Shown one piece after another: positions 7,614 to 16,033 of a stretch of DNA of 64,000 nt. The stretch is from Bacteroides sp. MSB163. Lineage in GTDB: Bacteria > Bacteroidota > Bacteroidia > Bacteroidales > Bacteroidaceae. Within the stretch, counting starts at the first letter, position 1. Each line of letters opens with the position of its first letter. The notes under the pieces are model-generated. The model made no database searches. It was not told the DNA's origin and was given only the letters and a program-made list of their open reading frames with translations. The translations under genes and the position numbers were made by a program. The stretch is from contig NZ_CP143867.1 in assembly GCF_036416795.1 (NCBI RefSeq), forward strand, positions 3,402,001 through 3,466,000. Reading direction: 5' to 3'.

Positions 7614-9464
7614 TTATAATTCGATCACCAATGATTCTCTTGGTCCCATTGTCAGCGATTCACCGAATGCAACTGTCTTTCCGCTGAGAATATCTTTTCC
7701 TTGTTTGGAATCTTTCAATATTTCTTTGTAGAATTTCAAAGGAACAGTAGTTTCGGCATCTGTACCATTCAGCATTACGAATACGGTTTTACCTTTGTGC
7801 TGGCGGGCATACGCATAAACACCATTCTGTACCATGAATTGCACCATGCTACCTTTGGCGATAACATCATTTCCTTTACGCCAGTTTAATAAGGTCTTGT
7901 AGAAGTTATAACATTCGTTCTGTATCTTACTGCGTCCTGCGGCTGTCAGTGCAGTTGCTGTATCGTCAGTCCATCCGCCGGGGAAGTCTTTACGAACGTA
8001 TCCGTCACTCTTGCTTTTCACACCGTTCATCATGATTTCCGTACCATAATAAAGTTGCGGAATGCGGCGGGTGGTAAGTAGCAAGGTAGAAGCTTGTTTC
8101 AGCATTGGCAGATTGTCGCCTTCACCCAGGAAGCGGTCGGTATCATGGTTTTCGATAAATGCCAGTACGGAAGCCGGGTTGGGGTAGAGGAAGTCGTATA
8201 CGAAGTTATTGTATACGCGATCCAGACCTTTGAACCATGTTTCGGTCTGCTCGTTTTTGGCAGTGTTGATTTTATCGAAGAAGCTGAAGTCCATAACGGT
8301 TTTCAGGTTACTGTTCTTCGGGGCAGAGAGTTTGGAATCCATTTGCCACCAGGCTGTATAAGCCGGTTCGGTAACCCAGGTTTCGCCTACGGTGTTGTAG
8401 TTGGGGTATTCTTCGTTCAGCTCTTTCATCCAGTTACTCATGGCGTCATAGTCGGCATACGGATAAGTGTCCATACGGATACCGTCAATATTGGCGTATT
8501 CAATCCACCAAAAGCTGTTCTGTACCAAGTAGCGATATACGTGTGGGTTCTTTTGGTTAAGGTCTGGCATAGCGGTGACAAACCAACCATCGTTCATCTG
8601 GTCGAAATCGTATTGTGAAGTATAAGGGTCAACGTGCGGAGTCAATTTGAAAGAAGTCTGCACGAAATTCTTTTCATGATCGGGATTGTTGAACCAGTCT
8701 TTAGACGGCATATCTTTAATCCATGGATGCTCTACACCGCAATGGTTGAAGATCATATCCATTACAATCTTGATGCCGCGGTCGTGGCATTTGGATATCA
8801 GTTGCTGATACTCTTCGTTGGTACCGAAACGTGGATCAACTTTATAGTAATCGGTAGTAGCATAGCCGTGGTACGAACCGCCGGTCATGTTGTTTTCCAG
8901 TACCGGAGTGAACCAAAGGGCAGTTACACCCAAGTCGGAGAAGTAATCCAAATTTTGCTCGATACCTGCAAGGTCGCCACCATGACGGGCGTTCGGATCG
9001 TTGCGGTCTACTTTGTATTCAGCCATGCCGGGGATTTGGTCATTGTCCGGATTACCGTTTGCGAAACGGTCGGGCATCAACAGGTAGAGGGCGTCGGAAG
9101 CATCAAAACCTTTGTGTTCACAGCTTTTTTTGCTGCGTGCTTTCAGTTCATACTCTTTGACGATTTTCTTTTTGCCTTGTACAAAAGTGAGAGCTACTTT
9201 ACCGGGTTTCACATCTTTCTCCAGTCTCAGGTAGACAATCAGGTAGTTCGGGCTTTCCAGCTTGACTGTGCTGCTCAAAGAAACACCGGGATAGTTGACA
9301 GTAACGGAAGAGTTACCGATGTCTTCACCGTAGACCATAAGTTGGAGTTCGGGATTTTGCATTCCGGCGTACCAAAACGGAGGGTCGATTTTGTTTACGT
9401 TCATAGCTGCATACGTACTAAGGGAAAGTAAAAACGTTCCCAGGATAAGGAATAATTTTTTCAT
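7614..9464 (-). CDS. secreted GH13 alpha-amylase (SusA/neopullulanase-like)
   Basis: A 616-residue glycoside hydrolase that cleaves alpha-1,4-glucans or maltooligosaccharides. It has a signal peptide (residues 1-19) with cleavage at AYA or later, then an N-terminal beta-sandwich (about 20-110) as in SusA and cyclomaltodextrinases, then the (beta/alpha)8 barrel. The four GH13 motifs are visible: DMIFNHCG near 236, GIRMDTYP with nucleophile Asp332, GETW with acid/base Glu361, and ENHDTDR with Asp441. The C-terminal beta domain ends in PRESLVIEL. Unlike the classical sus locus, there is no SusC/SusD pair or SusR beside it, so it is an isolated amylase. Probably periplasmic. Confidence 0.92.
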   Translation of the reverse strand: MKKLFLILGTFLLSLSTYAAMNVNKIDPPFWYAGMQNPELQLMVYGEDIGNSSVTVNYPGVSLSSTVKLESPNYLIVYLRLEKDVKPGKVALTFVQGKKKIVKEYELKARSKKSCEHKGFDASDALYLLMPDRFANGNPDNDQIPGMAEYKVDRNDPNARHGGDLAGIEQNLDYFSDLGVTALWFTPVLENNMTGGSYHGYATTDYYKVDPRFGTNEEYQQLISKCHDRGIKIVMDMIFNHCGVEHPWIKDMPSKDWFNNPDHEKNFVQTSFKLTPHVDPYTSQYDFDQMNDGWFVTAMPDLNQKNPHVYRYLVQNSFWWIEYANIDGIRMDTYPYADYDAMSNWMKELNEEYPNYNTVGETWVTEPAYTAWWQMDSKLSAPKNSNLKTVMDFSFFDKINTAKNEQTETWFKGLDRVYNNFVYDFLYPNPASVLAFIENHDTDRFLGEGDNLPMLKQASTLLLTTRRIPQLYYGTEIMMNGVKSKSDGYVRKDFPGGWTDDTATALTAAGRSKIQNECYNFYKTLLNWRKGNDVIAKGSMVQFMVQNGVYAYARQHKGKTVFVMLNGTDAETTVPLKFYKEILKDSKQGKDILSGKTVAFGESLTMGPRESLVIEL

Positions 9465-9586
9465 GATATTAGCTTTTCGTTATTATATCCGTATTTTGGT
9501 GCTAATATAAGCAAATAGCGGAGAAAGCTGCCGCTACTCCGCTATTATATACTTTATAATGTTATGCAAACGTTTTCAATGAATTA

Positions 9587-9676
9587 GCTACGAGCTACAA
9601 GTTACGAGCTACAAGTGGTTTGCTGTGTAATAGCGCAGCTACTCGTAGCCTGTAGCTTGTAACTTGTAGCTTGTCA
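9587..9676. repeat. word-repeat hairpin, 'CTACAAG' type, with GCTGCGCTAT core
   Basis: The arms are permutations of GCTACAAG / GCTACGAG / GTTACAAG. The left arm (9587-9616) is complementary to the right arm (9642-9674). The intervening loop contains, on the minus strand, AGTAGCTGCGCTATTA. The right arm reaches the stop codon of the TPR gene (9674-9676). The same arm words recur at 32031-32068 and 48979-49061, and the loop core recurs at 38835-38855 and 49008-49026. Confidence 0.8.
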
Positions 9677-10990
9677 CTTATTCGCTTTCCCTTGAAAGAA
9701 GTCATCCACTTTCTTTTTCTCGCGAAGATCTTTCAGCCAAGTTTCGGCTGCACCATAATAAGTACTTAAGCCTAATATTACATTTCCTTTATCATCTGTT
9801 TCGGGTTGCTCACTGCTGTTTTTGGGACGCGTTTTAAGGAAAGCCTCCAGACAACGTTCTGTATTCTTTTTATCTTTCAACTGATATTGGTAAACATATG
9901 CCATGTCATACAAGAGCTTATGATTTTCTATATCATATTTATCATATCTGTCTTGCATCGTTTTGATTTGCTCTTTAGGCATTAGTGCCATTTTATAGCA
10001 GTCTGTGAGGCCAACATAGAGGCGTACCATAGCGCTATCGGGTGGGGTAGCATATGCCACAGCTTCTTCCAGATATGCAACTCCTTGATCCTTCCATGAC
10101 GTTTTGGAACAGGAGCGTCCTAAATAATATAGCAGATTCACATTACGCTTATCATATTGCCGAGCTACTTCCAGTATATCATGTGCTTCATAAAACTTTT
10201 CTACTGCATAATAACTGACTCCTAAATAGTAACAGGTGGTAAATGTACTGTCCCCTAGGCTTAGTAACTGTTCGTATCTCTGTATTGCGGTCTGATAATC
10301 TTTCATCAGGCAGTATGCCAATGCATTTTGTTGGTTTACAACAACGTTTGTACTGTCTATTTGGCGGTATTTTTCAGTAGCTTCTATAGCATAATTATAA
10401 AATGCTCCTTCGATGTGTAGTCTTGCTGCTTTCGCAGCAGCCAGAAAATCGTTGGGATATTTTTCCTGTATGTTTTCATAGCATCCTAATGCTGCTAAAA
10501 TGTCATCTACCCCTTCAAAACTTTGAGCTTGTAGGTGTAATGCAACAGCCGAGCTATCTGTTTCTGTAAGTAGACTGCTCTCTCCCAATGCTTCATCGAA
10601 TTTTCGCTGATTCAGTAATAGAGTAATGTATTGAATACGGGCATATTTATTATCCGGATTCAGGTCTACTGCCTTTTGGTAATATTTCAATGCCTGTTTG
10701 TTTTTTAATAATGACTTGCAGCACTCTGCTGCTTCAATATAAGCTCGTGGATTCAGAGAATCTTGCAATATGACTTCCTCGTATACTTGCAGCGCTTCCC
10801 TGTTATTACCAAGACTTTTCAGAGCTTTCCCTTTTTGATAGAGTAAGGGGATAGTCAGCGTCTCCTTATCTATAAGCGTCAATACCGTTTCATAATCATA
10901 GTTTGCCATTGCTTCCTGAATAGGGTTGGTATTTTGTGCCATCAGCAATGAAGAGGCACTGAAAAAGAGTAGAATAAAGAGTTTTCGCAT
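9674..10990 (-). CDS. secreted tetratricopeptide-repeat protein
   Basis: About 438 residues from the start chosen at ATG 10990 (MRKLFILLFFSASSLLMA), which supplies a signal peptide. An upstream in-frame ATG at 11068 would add 26 residues in front of it and is less likely. At least eight TPR-like 34-residue units follow, for example LNPRAYIEAAECCKSLLKNK (about residues 78-97), NKQALKYYQKAVDLNPDNKY and NVNLLYYLGRSCSKTSWKDQ. It is probably a periplasmic or outer-membrane-associated scaffold. Nothing in the sequence identifies its partner. It is transcribed away from the decarboxylase operon terminator. Confidence 0.78.
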   Translation of the reverse strand: MRKLFILLFFSASSLLMAQNTNPIQEAMANYDYETVLTLIDKETLTIPLLYQKGKALKSLGNNREALQVYEEVILQDSLNPRAYIEAAECCKSLLKNKQALKYYQKAVDLNPDNKYARIQYITLLLNQRKFDEALGESSLLTETDSSAVALHLQAQSFEGVDDILAALGCYENIQEKYPNDFLAAAKAARLHIEGAFYNYAIEATEKYRQIDSTNVVVNQQNALAYCLMKDYQTAIQRYEQLLSLGDSTFTTCYYLGVSYYAVEKFYEAHDILEVARQYDKRNVNLLYYLGRSCSKTSWKDQGVAYLEEAVAYATPPDSAMVRLYVGLTDCYKMALMPKEQIKTMQDRYDKYDIENHKLLYDMAYVYQYQLKDKKNTERCLEAFLKTRPKNSSEQPETDDKGNVILGLSTYYGAAETWLKDLREKKKVDDFFQGKANK

Positions 10991-11094
10991 AGTCTTTTTA
11001 TCTTTTAAGTATTGCTTAATTGGCTGCAAGTTACTAAAAAGATTTTCTTTACGAAATATTCGTAGCATCTTTTAGATAGATTAACGAATAAAAA

Positions 11095-11122
11095 TAGCGC
11101 CCCTTCAACCGAAGGAGCGCTA
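11095..11122 (-). terminator. terminator of the methylmalonyl-CoA decarboxylase operon
   Basis: Stem TAGCGCCCCTTC (11095-11106), loop AACC, then GAAGGAGCGCTA (11111-11122). On the minus strand it is followed by TTTTTATT. It lies about 50 bases after the last operon gene. Confidence 0.85.
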
Positions 11123-11174
11123 AAATATACCGGATGTTTTGAATGGTAAAGATACCACTCAACGCACATGTCTT

Positions 11175-12344
11175 TTACATCAAGAATCCCAGCAAGATAC
11201 CGGCAGCTACTGCTGAACCGATTACACCTGCAACGTTCGGACCCATGGCGTGCATCAGCAGGTAGTTTGTAGGATCATATTCCAGACCTACTACCTGAGA
11301 GATACGTGCTGAATCAGGTACGGCAGATACACCTGCATTACCGATCAACGGATTAATCTTATTATCCTTCTTCAGGAAGAGGTTGAATATCTTCACGAAG
11401 ATGACACCTGAAGCGGTAGCAATCACGAATGATAATGCACCCAGACCGAAGATCTTGATAGAGTCAAGCGTCAGGAATTCAGAAGCCTGAGTAGAAGCAC
11501 CTACTGTCAAACCTAATAAGATAGTAATTGTATCAATCAGCGGACCGCGTGCCGTTTCAGCCAAACGACGGGTTACACCACTTTCTTTCAACAGGTTACC
11601 GAAGAACAGCATACCCAACAAAGGCAGACCGGACGGAACAAGGAAACAAGTCAGCAACAAACCGATAATCGGGAAGATTACTTTCTCCGTGTGAGAAACT
11701 ACGCGTGGCGGTTTCATACGGATCAGACGTTCGTGCTTGTTGGTCAATAGGCGCATGATAGGCGGCTGGATTACCGGTACCAACGCCATGTACGAATAGG
11801 CTGATACCGCAATTGCACCCATCAGGTTAGGGGCCAGCTTGGATGAAAGGAAGATAGCCGTCGGACCGTCAGCACCACCAATGATACCGATTGCACCGGC
11901 TTGCATAGGATCGAAACCTATTTCCAAAGCAATCATGTAAGCACCGAAGATACCAAACTGAGCAGCAGCACCGATCAGTAACAATTTAGGATTGGATATC
12001 AGAGATGAGAAGTCCGTCATGGCACCAATGCCCAGGAAGATGAGCGGCGGATACCATCCAGAGGTTACTCCCTGATACAGGATGTTAAGCACAGAACCTT
12101 CTTCATAGATGCCGACTTTCAATCCGGCTTCCATGTTAAAGGGGATATTACCGATCAGCATACCGAATCCTATAGGAATCAGCAGCATCGGTTCAAATTC
12201 CTTGGCTACCGCCAAGTATATGAAGAACAAACCTACCAGGATCATAACGACGTGGCCTACCGTTGCATTGGCAAAACCCGTGTACGTCCAGAAGTCGGCA
12301 AGATTGTTTCCTATAAATGTGATAAATTCTCCCATATTATTCAA
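11175..12344 (-). CDS. mmdB: sodium-pumping decarboxylase subunit beta
   Basis: Membrane carboxybiotin decarboxylase that couples decarboxylation to Na+ export. The 389 residues hold about nine to ten hydrophobic segments and the hallmark motifs of the OadB/MmdB/GcdB family: PLIFLGIGAMTDFSSLISNP (about 95-115), the Na+-site Asp region GAIGIIGGADGPTAIF (about 150-165), PPIMRLLTNK near 193, NAGVSAVPDSAR near 337 and a C-terminal GPNVAGVIGSAVAAGI. The start overlaps the last 8 bases of the biotin-carrier gene, so translation is coupled. It is the last gene of the five-gene operon. Methylmalonyl-CoA is the likely substrate because of the mce and mmdA partners. Confidence 0.93.
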   Translation of the reverse strand: MNNMGEFITFIGNNLADFWTYTGFANATVGHVVMILVGLFFIYLAVAKEFEPMLLIPIGFGMLIGNIPFNMEAGLKVGIYEEGSVLNILYQGVTSGWYPPLIFLGIGAMTDFSSLISNPKLLLIGAAAQFGIFGAYMIALEIGFDPMQAGAIGIIGGADGPTAIFLSSKLAPNLMGAIAVSAYSYMALVPVIQPPIMRLLTNKHERLIRMKPPRVVSHTEKVIFPIIGLLLTCFLVPSGLPLLGMLFFGNLLKESGVTRRLAETARGPLIDTITILLGLTVGASTQASEFLTLDSIKIFGLGALSFVIATASGVIFVKIFNLFLKKDNKINPLIGNAGVSAVPDSARISQVVGLEYDPTNYLLMHAMGPNVAGVIGSAVAAGILLGFLM

Positions 12345-12762
12345 TAATTACAAGGTCATTACCTTCGAGAACGGAATCTCCTTTATTTACGTTGATTGCA
12401 GTGATTGTACCGTCTTTGTCGGCATTGATATTGTTTTCCATCTTCATGGCTTCAAGGATAATGATGGTCTGTCCTCTCTTCACTGCATCACCTACTTTGA
12501 CTTTGATGTCTAGGATAACACCCGGAAGTGGTGACTTCACACCTGATTTGCCTGTAGAGGGAGCAGCCGGCTTCACTACCGGAGTCGGAGCAGGAGCCGG
12601 AGTGGTAGGACGTGTTACCGGTTTAACAACCACTTTCGGTGCCTTTTCCATTTCTACCTTGTAGGGAGTACCGTTCACTTCTACATGAGCGATATTTTCG
12701 TCGATATCTCCAATGGTAACTTTATATGTATTACCGTTGATTTTATATTTATATTCTTTCAT
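12337..12762 (-). CDS. mmdC: biotin carrier subunit of methylmalonyl-CoA decarboxylase
   Basis: A 141-residue biotinyl-domain protein that carries CO2 from the carboxyltransferase to the membrane decarboxylase. It has an N-terminal KEYKYKINGNTYKVTIGD strand region and a flexible Pro/Ala linker (residues about 45-72, rich in VKP, TPAPAP). The biotinyl domain contains the modified lysine in EAMKMENNI (near residue 106) and ends GNDLVIIE. It is cytoplasmic. It lies 22 bases after the oadG-like gene and overlaps mmdB. Confidence 0.94.
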   Translation of the reverse strand: MKEYKYKINGNTYKVTIGDIDENIAHVEVNGTPYKVEMEKAPKVVVKPVTRPTTPAPAPTPVVKPAAPSTGKSGVKSPLPGVILDIKVKVGDAVKRGQTIIILEAMKMENNINADKDGTITAINVNKGDSVLEGNDLVIIE

Positions 12763-12784
12763 TGTTTTATCAATTTATAGGTGG

Positions 12785-13717
12785 TTACTTTTTCAGAGGA
12801 GTTTCACGCAATGTGTAAATCTTCGAACTCCATGGTGAATAGCTGCGTTTTACACGGGTGATAGTAAGAACGGTGTCTTCCACATCGTGTACATCGCTTT
12901 GCATCTCGTGCATGGCCATGGCAATAGCAGCAAATATCTCTCCCGGAGCTTCGCCCAGTTTCTTTTCTTTGGCTTCTTGTTTGTCAGTAATACCTTTAGC
13001 CTTCATTGCATTACGTTTGCTGAGGCTTACAGATGCTTTGCCAACAATCTTGAAAGCAATGAAAAGCAGAATCAAACCGCAAAATACTACACTCATGGCA
13101 GAAATAGACATACCGATACCATTGCTGTCATGCTCTTCGAATTTCTCCATCTTGGCATTGCTGTCGATGGTTTTGTTGTTAGTACTCGGAGTTACGTATT
13201 TCTCTGCACTACCGTCTTTAACTTCCCATTGAGAAGCAGCATCACTTACACGTCCGTAAGATTGATTGGTCTTCAATACTCCGGCAGGGATAGTAACTTG
13301 ATCAATCAAGTTACGGCCAGAATCAAATAAGCCGATCCAATTCTCTTTTTCTGGGTCCAATGTGAAGTTTGTATGGAATGTACCACGTCTTGGTTCTCCG
13401 TCTGCCCAGAATAATGAGTGCTGACGTGGTTTTACCAAAGTCAATACATCACCTTTGGGGATGAAGTAAGTAGTAGTGTCACCGGGTTGGCTGCTTGCCC
13501 TTAATAAGCATGCTGCGAGGTCGGCACTACCATATGATCTATTGAATATTTCAATCCATGCGCTGTGCAAGCCGTAATCGTCCTGATAATTACCTTCGTT
13601 GGTAATCAGTACTTCATTTAGCAGCAGCTTATTGTTCGATCTTTTCTCTCCGCAGGAAGAGCAGACACCTAACACCAGCAGCAAGGTAAAGAATATTCCG
13701 ATTTTTGTCTTATTCAT
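12785..13717 (-). CDS. OadG-like subunit fused to an N-terminal lipoprotein lamin-tail domain
   Basis: Small OadG/MmdD subunits are normally 60-120 residues with one TM helix and anchor the decarboxylase. Here that module (TM at about residues 205-225, then basic helix and LGEAPGEIFAAIAMAMHEMQ) is the C-terminal third of a 310-residue protein. The N-terminus is a lipoprotein signal (MNKTKIGIFFTLLLVLGVCS, Cys about 19). It is followed by a domain reading LLNEVLITNEGNY, WIEIFNRSYGSADL, YFIPKGDVL and NWIGLFDSGRNLIDQV, which has the pattern of lamin-tail/LTD beta-sandwich domains. The LTD part would face the periplasm. Its role in a sodium pump is not known to me. Confidence 0.8.
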   Translation of the reverse strand: MNKTKIGIFFTLLLVLGVCSSCGEKRSNNKLLLNEVLITNEGNYQDDYGLHSAWIEIFNRSYGSADLAACLLRASSQPGDTTTYFIPKGDVLTLVKPRQHSLFWADGEPRRGTFHTNFTLDPEKENWIGLFDSGRNLIDQVTIPAGVLKTNQSYGRVSDAASQWEVKDGSAEKYVTPSTNNKTIDSNAKMEKFEEHDSNGIGMSISAMSVVFCGLILLFIAFKIVGKASVSLSKRNAMKAKGITDKQEAKEKKLGEAPGEIFAAIAMAMHEMQSDVHDVEDTVLTITRVKRSYSPWSSKIYTLRETPLKK

Positions 13718-13733
13718 ATAACTTGATTTTTTT

Positions 13734-13805
13734 GAGTTGACAAGGGAACAAGGTTACGAGTTGACAAGGCAGCCTTGTATCTTGTTTCTTGTGACCTTGT
13801 CTACT
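13734..13805. repeat. word-repeat hairpin, 'ACAAGG' type
   Basis: Between mmdA and the oadG-like gene the + strand reads repeats of GACAAGG / AACAAGG / GTTACGAG (13735-13769), then CAGC, then the complementary words CCTTGT / TCTTGT / GACCTTGTC (13772-13802). It is an imperfect inverted repeat made of one short word. It lies inside the operon and could act as an RNA processing or stability hairpin. Confidence 0.65.
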
Positions 13806-13810
13806 GGGTT

Positions 13811-15364
13811 TTACAAAGGAATATTACCATGCTTCTTAGCCGGGTTAGTCAGTTTCTTAGTCTGCAACTGTTGCAAGGCGCGGATAATGCGGAAACGTGT
13901 GTTACGCGGTTCAATCACATCATCGATGTAACCATACTTGGCTGCATTATAAGGATTAGCAAACAGCTTGGTGTATTCAGCTTCTTTTTCTGCCAGGAAT
14001 TGAGCAGGATTTTCCTGTTCCTTAGCTTCGCGGGCATACAATACCTCAACGGCACCGGCACCACCCATAACGGCAATTTCAGCAGTAGGCCATGCGTAGT
14101 TCATGTCACCGCGGAGTTGCTTACAACTCATTACGATGTGTGAACCACCGTAAGACTTACGCAATGTAACTGTTACCTTAGGTACAGTGGCCTCACCGTA
14201 AGCGTACAACAACTTAGCACCGTGCAGAATTACCCCATTGTATTCCTGGCCTGTTCCCGGAAGGAATCCCGGAACGTCTACCAATGAAACGATAGGAATA
14301 TTGAAAGCATCGCAGAAACGAACGAAACGACCACCCTTACGGGATGCGTTGCTGTCGAGCACACCTGCCAGATACTTCGGCTGGTTGGCAACGATACCTA
14401 CGGACTGTCCGTTGAAACGTGCGAAACCGATAATGATATTCTTTGAGTAATCTTTCTGAACTTCGAGGAACTCACCGTTGTCAACGATAGCAGCAATTAC
14501 TTCGTACATGTCATACGGCTTGTTCGGGCTATCGGGGATGATTTCATTCAGAGAATCTTCCAGACGGTCGATAGGATCGGTGCAATCTACGTAAGGAGCT
14601 TCTTCCAGGTTGTTCTGAGGAATGTAGCTCAACAGTTTACGCAGCAAAGCCAAACCTTCTTCTTCAGTCTTGGCAGTGAAGTGAGTTACACCTGATTTAG
14701 TCGAGTGAACACTTGCGCCACCCAGATTTTCCTGAGTTACGTCTTCACCCGTTACAGTCTTCACCACCTTCGGACCGGTAAGGAACATATAAGAAGTACC
14801 TTCCATCATCAACGTGAAGTCTGTCAGTGCAGGAGAGTAAACAGCACCACCGGCACAAGGACCGAAGATACCTGAAATCTGCGGGATAACACCTGATGCC
14901 AGGATGTTGCGCTGGAAGATTTCAGCATAACCTGCCAAAGCATTGATACCTTCCTGGATACGTGCACCACCCGAGTCGTTGATACCGATACAAGGAGCAC
15001 CCATTTTCATAGCCTGATCCATAATCTTACAGATCTTCAGAGACATCGTTTCAGACAAAGAACCGGCAGAAACCGTAAAGTCCTGTGCGAACAGATAGAC
15101 CAAACGACCGTCGATAGTACCGCAACCGGTAACAACACCATCACCGGGATAGTGTTTCTTTTCCATACCGAAGTTGGTACATCTGTGCTCTACAAACATA
15201 TCCATTTCTTCGAAACTACCTTCGTCGAGAAGCATGGCTATACGCTCACGAGCTGTATATTTACCTTTCTCATGCTGTTTGGCAATCGCTTTTTCACCAC
15301 CACCCAGACGTGCTGCTGCGCGGCGATCTATAAGCTCTTTAATCTTTTCAAGTTGATTACTCAT
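13811..15364 (-). CDS. mmdA: methylmalonyl-CoA decarboxylase alpha / acyl-CoA carboxyltransferase
   Basis: Carboxyltransferase subunit that moves the carboxyl group of (S)-methylmalonyl-CoA to biotin on MmdC, giving propionyl-CoA. The 517 residues match the usual length. They show two crotonase-like halves: GERIAMLLDEGSFEEMD near 40-56, GINDSGGARIQEGI near 123 (oxyanion and acyl-CoA site), CAGGAVYSPALTDF near 170, VDVPGFLPGTGQEYNG near 366, and GGSHIVMSCKQLRGDMNYAWP with PTAEIAVMGGAGAVEVL near 425-445. With mce upstream and the Na+ pump genes downstream, methylmalonyl-CoA decarboxylase is more likely than propionyl-CoA carboxylase. Confidence 0.93.
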   Translation of the reverse strand: MSNQLEKIKELIDRRAAARLGGGEKAIAKQHEKGKYTARERIAMLLDEGSFEEMDMFVEHRCTNFGMEKKHYPGDGVVTGCGTIDGRLVYLFAQDFTVSAGSLSETMSLKICKIMDQAMKMGAPCIGINDSGGARIQEGINALAGYAEIFQRNILASGVIPQISGIFGPCAGGAVYSPALTDFTLMMEGTSYMFLTGPKVVKTVTGEDVTQENLGGASVHSTKSGVTHFTAKTEEEGLALLRKLLSYIPQNNLEEAPYVDCTDPIDRLEDSLNEIIPDSPNKPYDMYEVIAAIVDNGEFLEVQKDYSKNIIIGFARFNGQSVGIVANQPKYLAGVLDSNASRKGGRFVRFCDAFNIPIVSLVDVPGFLPGTGQEYNGVILHGAKLLYAYGEATVPKVTVTLRKSYGGSHIVMSCKQLRGDMNYAWPTAEIAVMGGAGAVEVLYAREAKEQENPAQFLAEKEAEYTKLFANPYNAAKYGYIDDVIEPRNTRFRIIRALQQLQTKKLTNPAKKHGNIPL

Positions 15365-15400
15365 TTTATTAAATATAATGGGTTAATACTATTTTTTTAT

Positions 15401-15474
15401 TGTGAATTATGAATTACAAATGACGAACTGCCTGTAAAATAAGTAATTCGTCATTCCTAATTTCGTAATTAGTG
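15401..15474. repeat. word-repeat hairpin, 'AATTACGAAT' type
   Basis: The left arm GAATTATGAATTACAAATGA (15403-15422) followed by CGAACTGCCTG is roughly complementary to AATTCGTCATTCCTAATTTC (15446-15465) followed by GTAATTAG. It occupies the whole gap between mce and mmdA, apart from a few bases at each end. Confidence 0.6.
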
Positions 15475-15478
15475 CATA

Positions 15479-15889
15479 TTATTCCGGCTTTTCGCAAAGT
15501 TCTGTCAATACACCCAGTGTTGATTTCGGGTGTAAGAAAGCAATGTTCAGACCTTCAGCACCTTTGCGTGGAGCCTTGTCGATCAGGCGAACACCTGCCG
15601 CTTCTACTTCAGCCAATGCGTTAGCTACACCGTCTTCAATAGCAAATGCCACGTGATGAACGCCTGCACCTTTGTTTTCGATGAACTTAGCAATAGTACT
15701 TTCGGGAGAGGTCGGTTCGAGAAGTTCGATTTTAGTGTCACCAACTTTCAGAAAAGCGGTTTTAACTTTCTGGTCTTCTACAGTTTCGATGTTGTAGCAT
15801 TTCAGACCCAATACGTTCTCGTAATACGGCAGGGCTTCTTCAATGCTCTTTACGGCAATGCCCAGATGCTCAATGTGTGAAATCTTCAT
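15479..15889 (-). CDS. mce: methylmalonyl-CoA epimerase
   Basis: Interconverts (R)- and (S)-methylmalonyl-CoA between the B12-dependent mutase and the decarboxylase in the succinate-to-propionate route. The 136 residues form two VOC/glyoxalase-like modules. Metal-ligand positions are visible: IEHLGIAVKS (His about 7), VKTAFLKVGDTKIELLEP with Glu about 57 or 60, GVHHVAFAI with His about 78, and GVLTELCE (Glu about 134). It is the first gene of the operon. Its upstream region carries an inverted repeat close to a -7-like box. Confidence 0.94.
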   Translation of the reverse strand: MKISHIEHLGIAVKSIEEALPYYENVLGLKCYNIETVEDQKVKTAFLKVGDTKIELLEPTSPESTIAKFIENKGAGVHHVAFAIEDGVANALAEVEAAGVRLIDKAPRKGAEGLNIAFLHPKSTLGVLTELCEKPE

Positions 15890-15951
15890 AACTATATTTA
15901 TTAATGTTGGTATAATGTCTTAATTAAAGGCATAAAACAGCACAAAGAAAG

Positions 15952-15977
15952 AGATTTCTTCCTTAATAAAGAAATTT
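15952..15977 (-). promoter_or_regulatory. inverted repeat upstream of the mce operon
   Basis: Plus-strand AGATTTCTT (15952-15960) and AAAGAAATTT (15968-15977) form an inverted repeat with one mismatch. On the minus strand a -7-like TTTCTTTG lies immediately after it (about 15950-15943). A closely similar, perfect repeat sits at the same place relative to the -7 box at 19993-20029, which suggests a shared regulator. Confidence 0.4.
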
Positions 15978-16033
15978 TTCGTCAATTAATTATTGGATAT
16001 TTGAAGTTTAGAAAGTTTTTTTTAGACTTCTGT

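Noticed and set aside
8634..9431. 265-codon + strand frame opposite the amylase gene
   Set aside because: Antisense shadow; the amylase reading frame has all GH13 motifs and a signal peptide.
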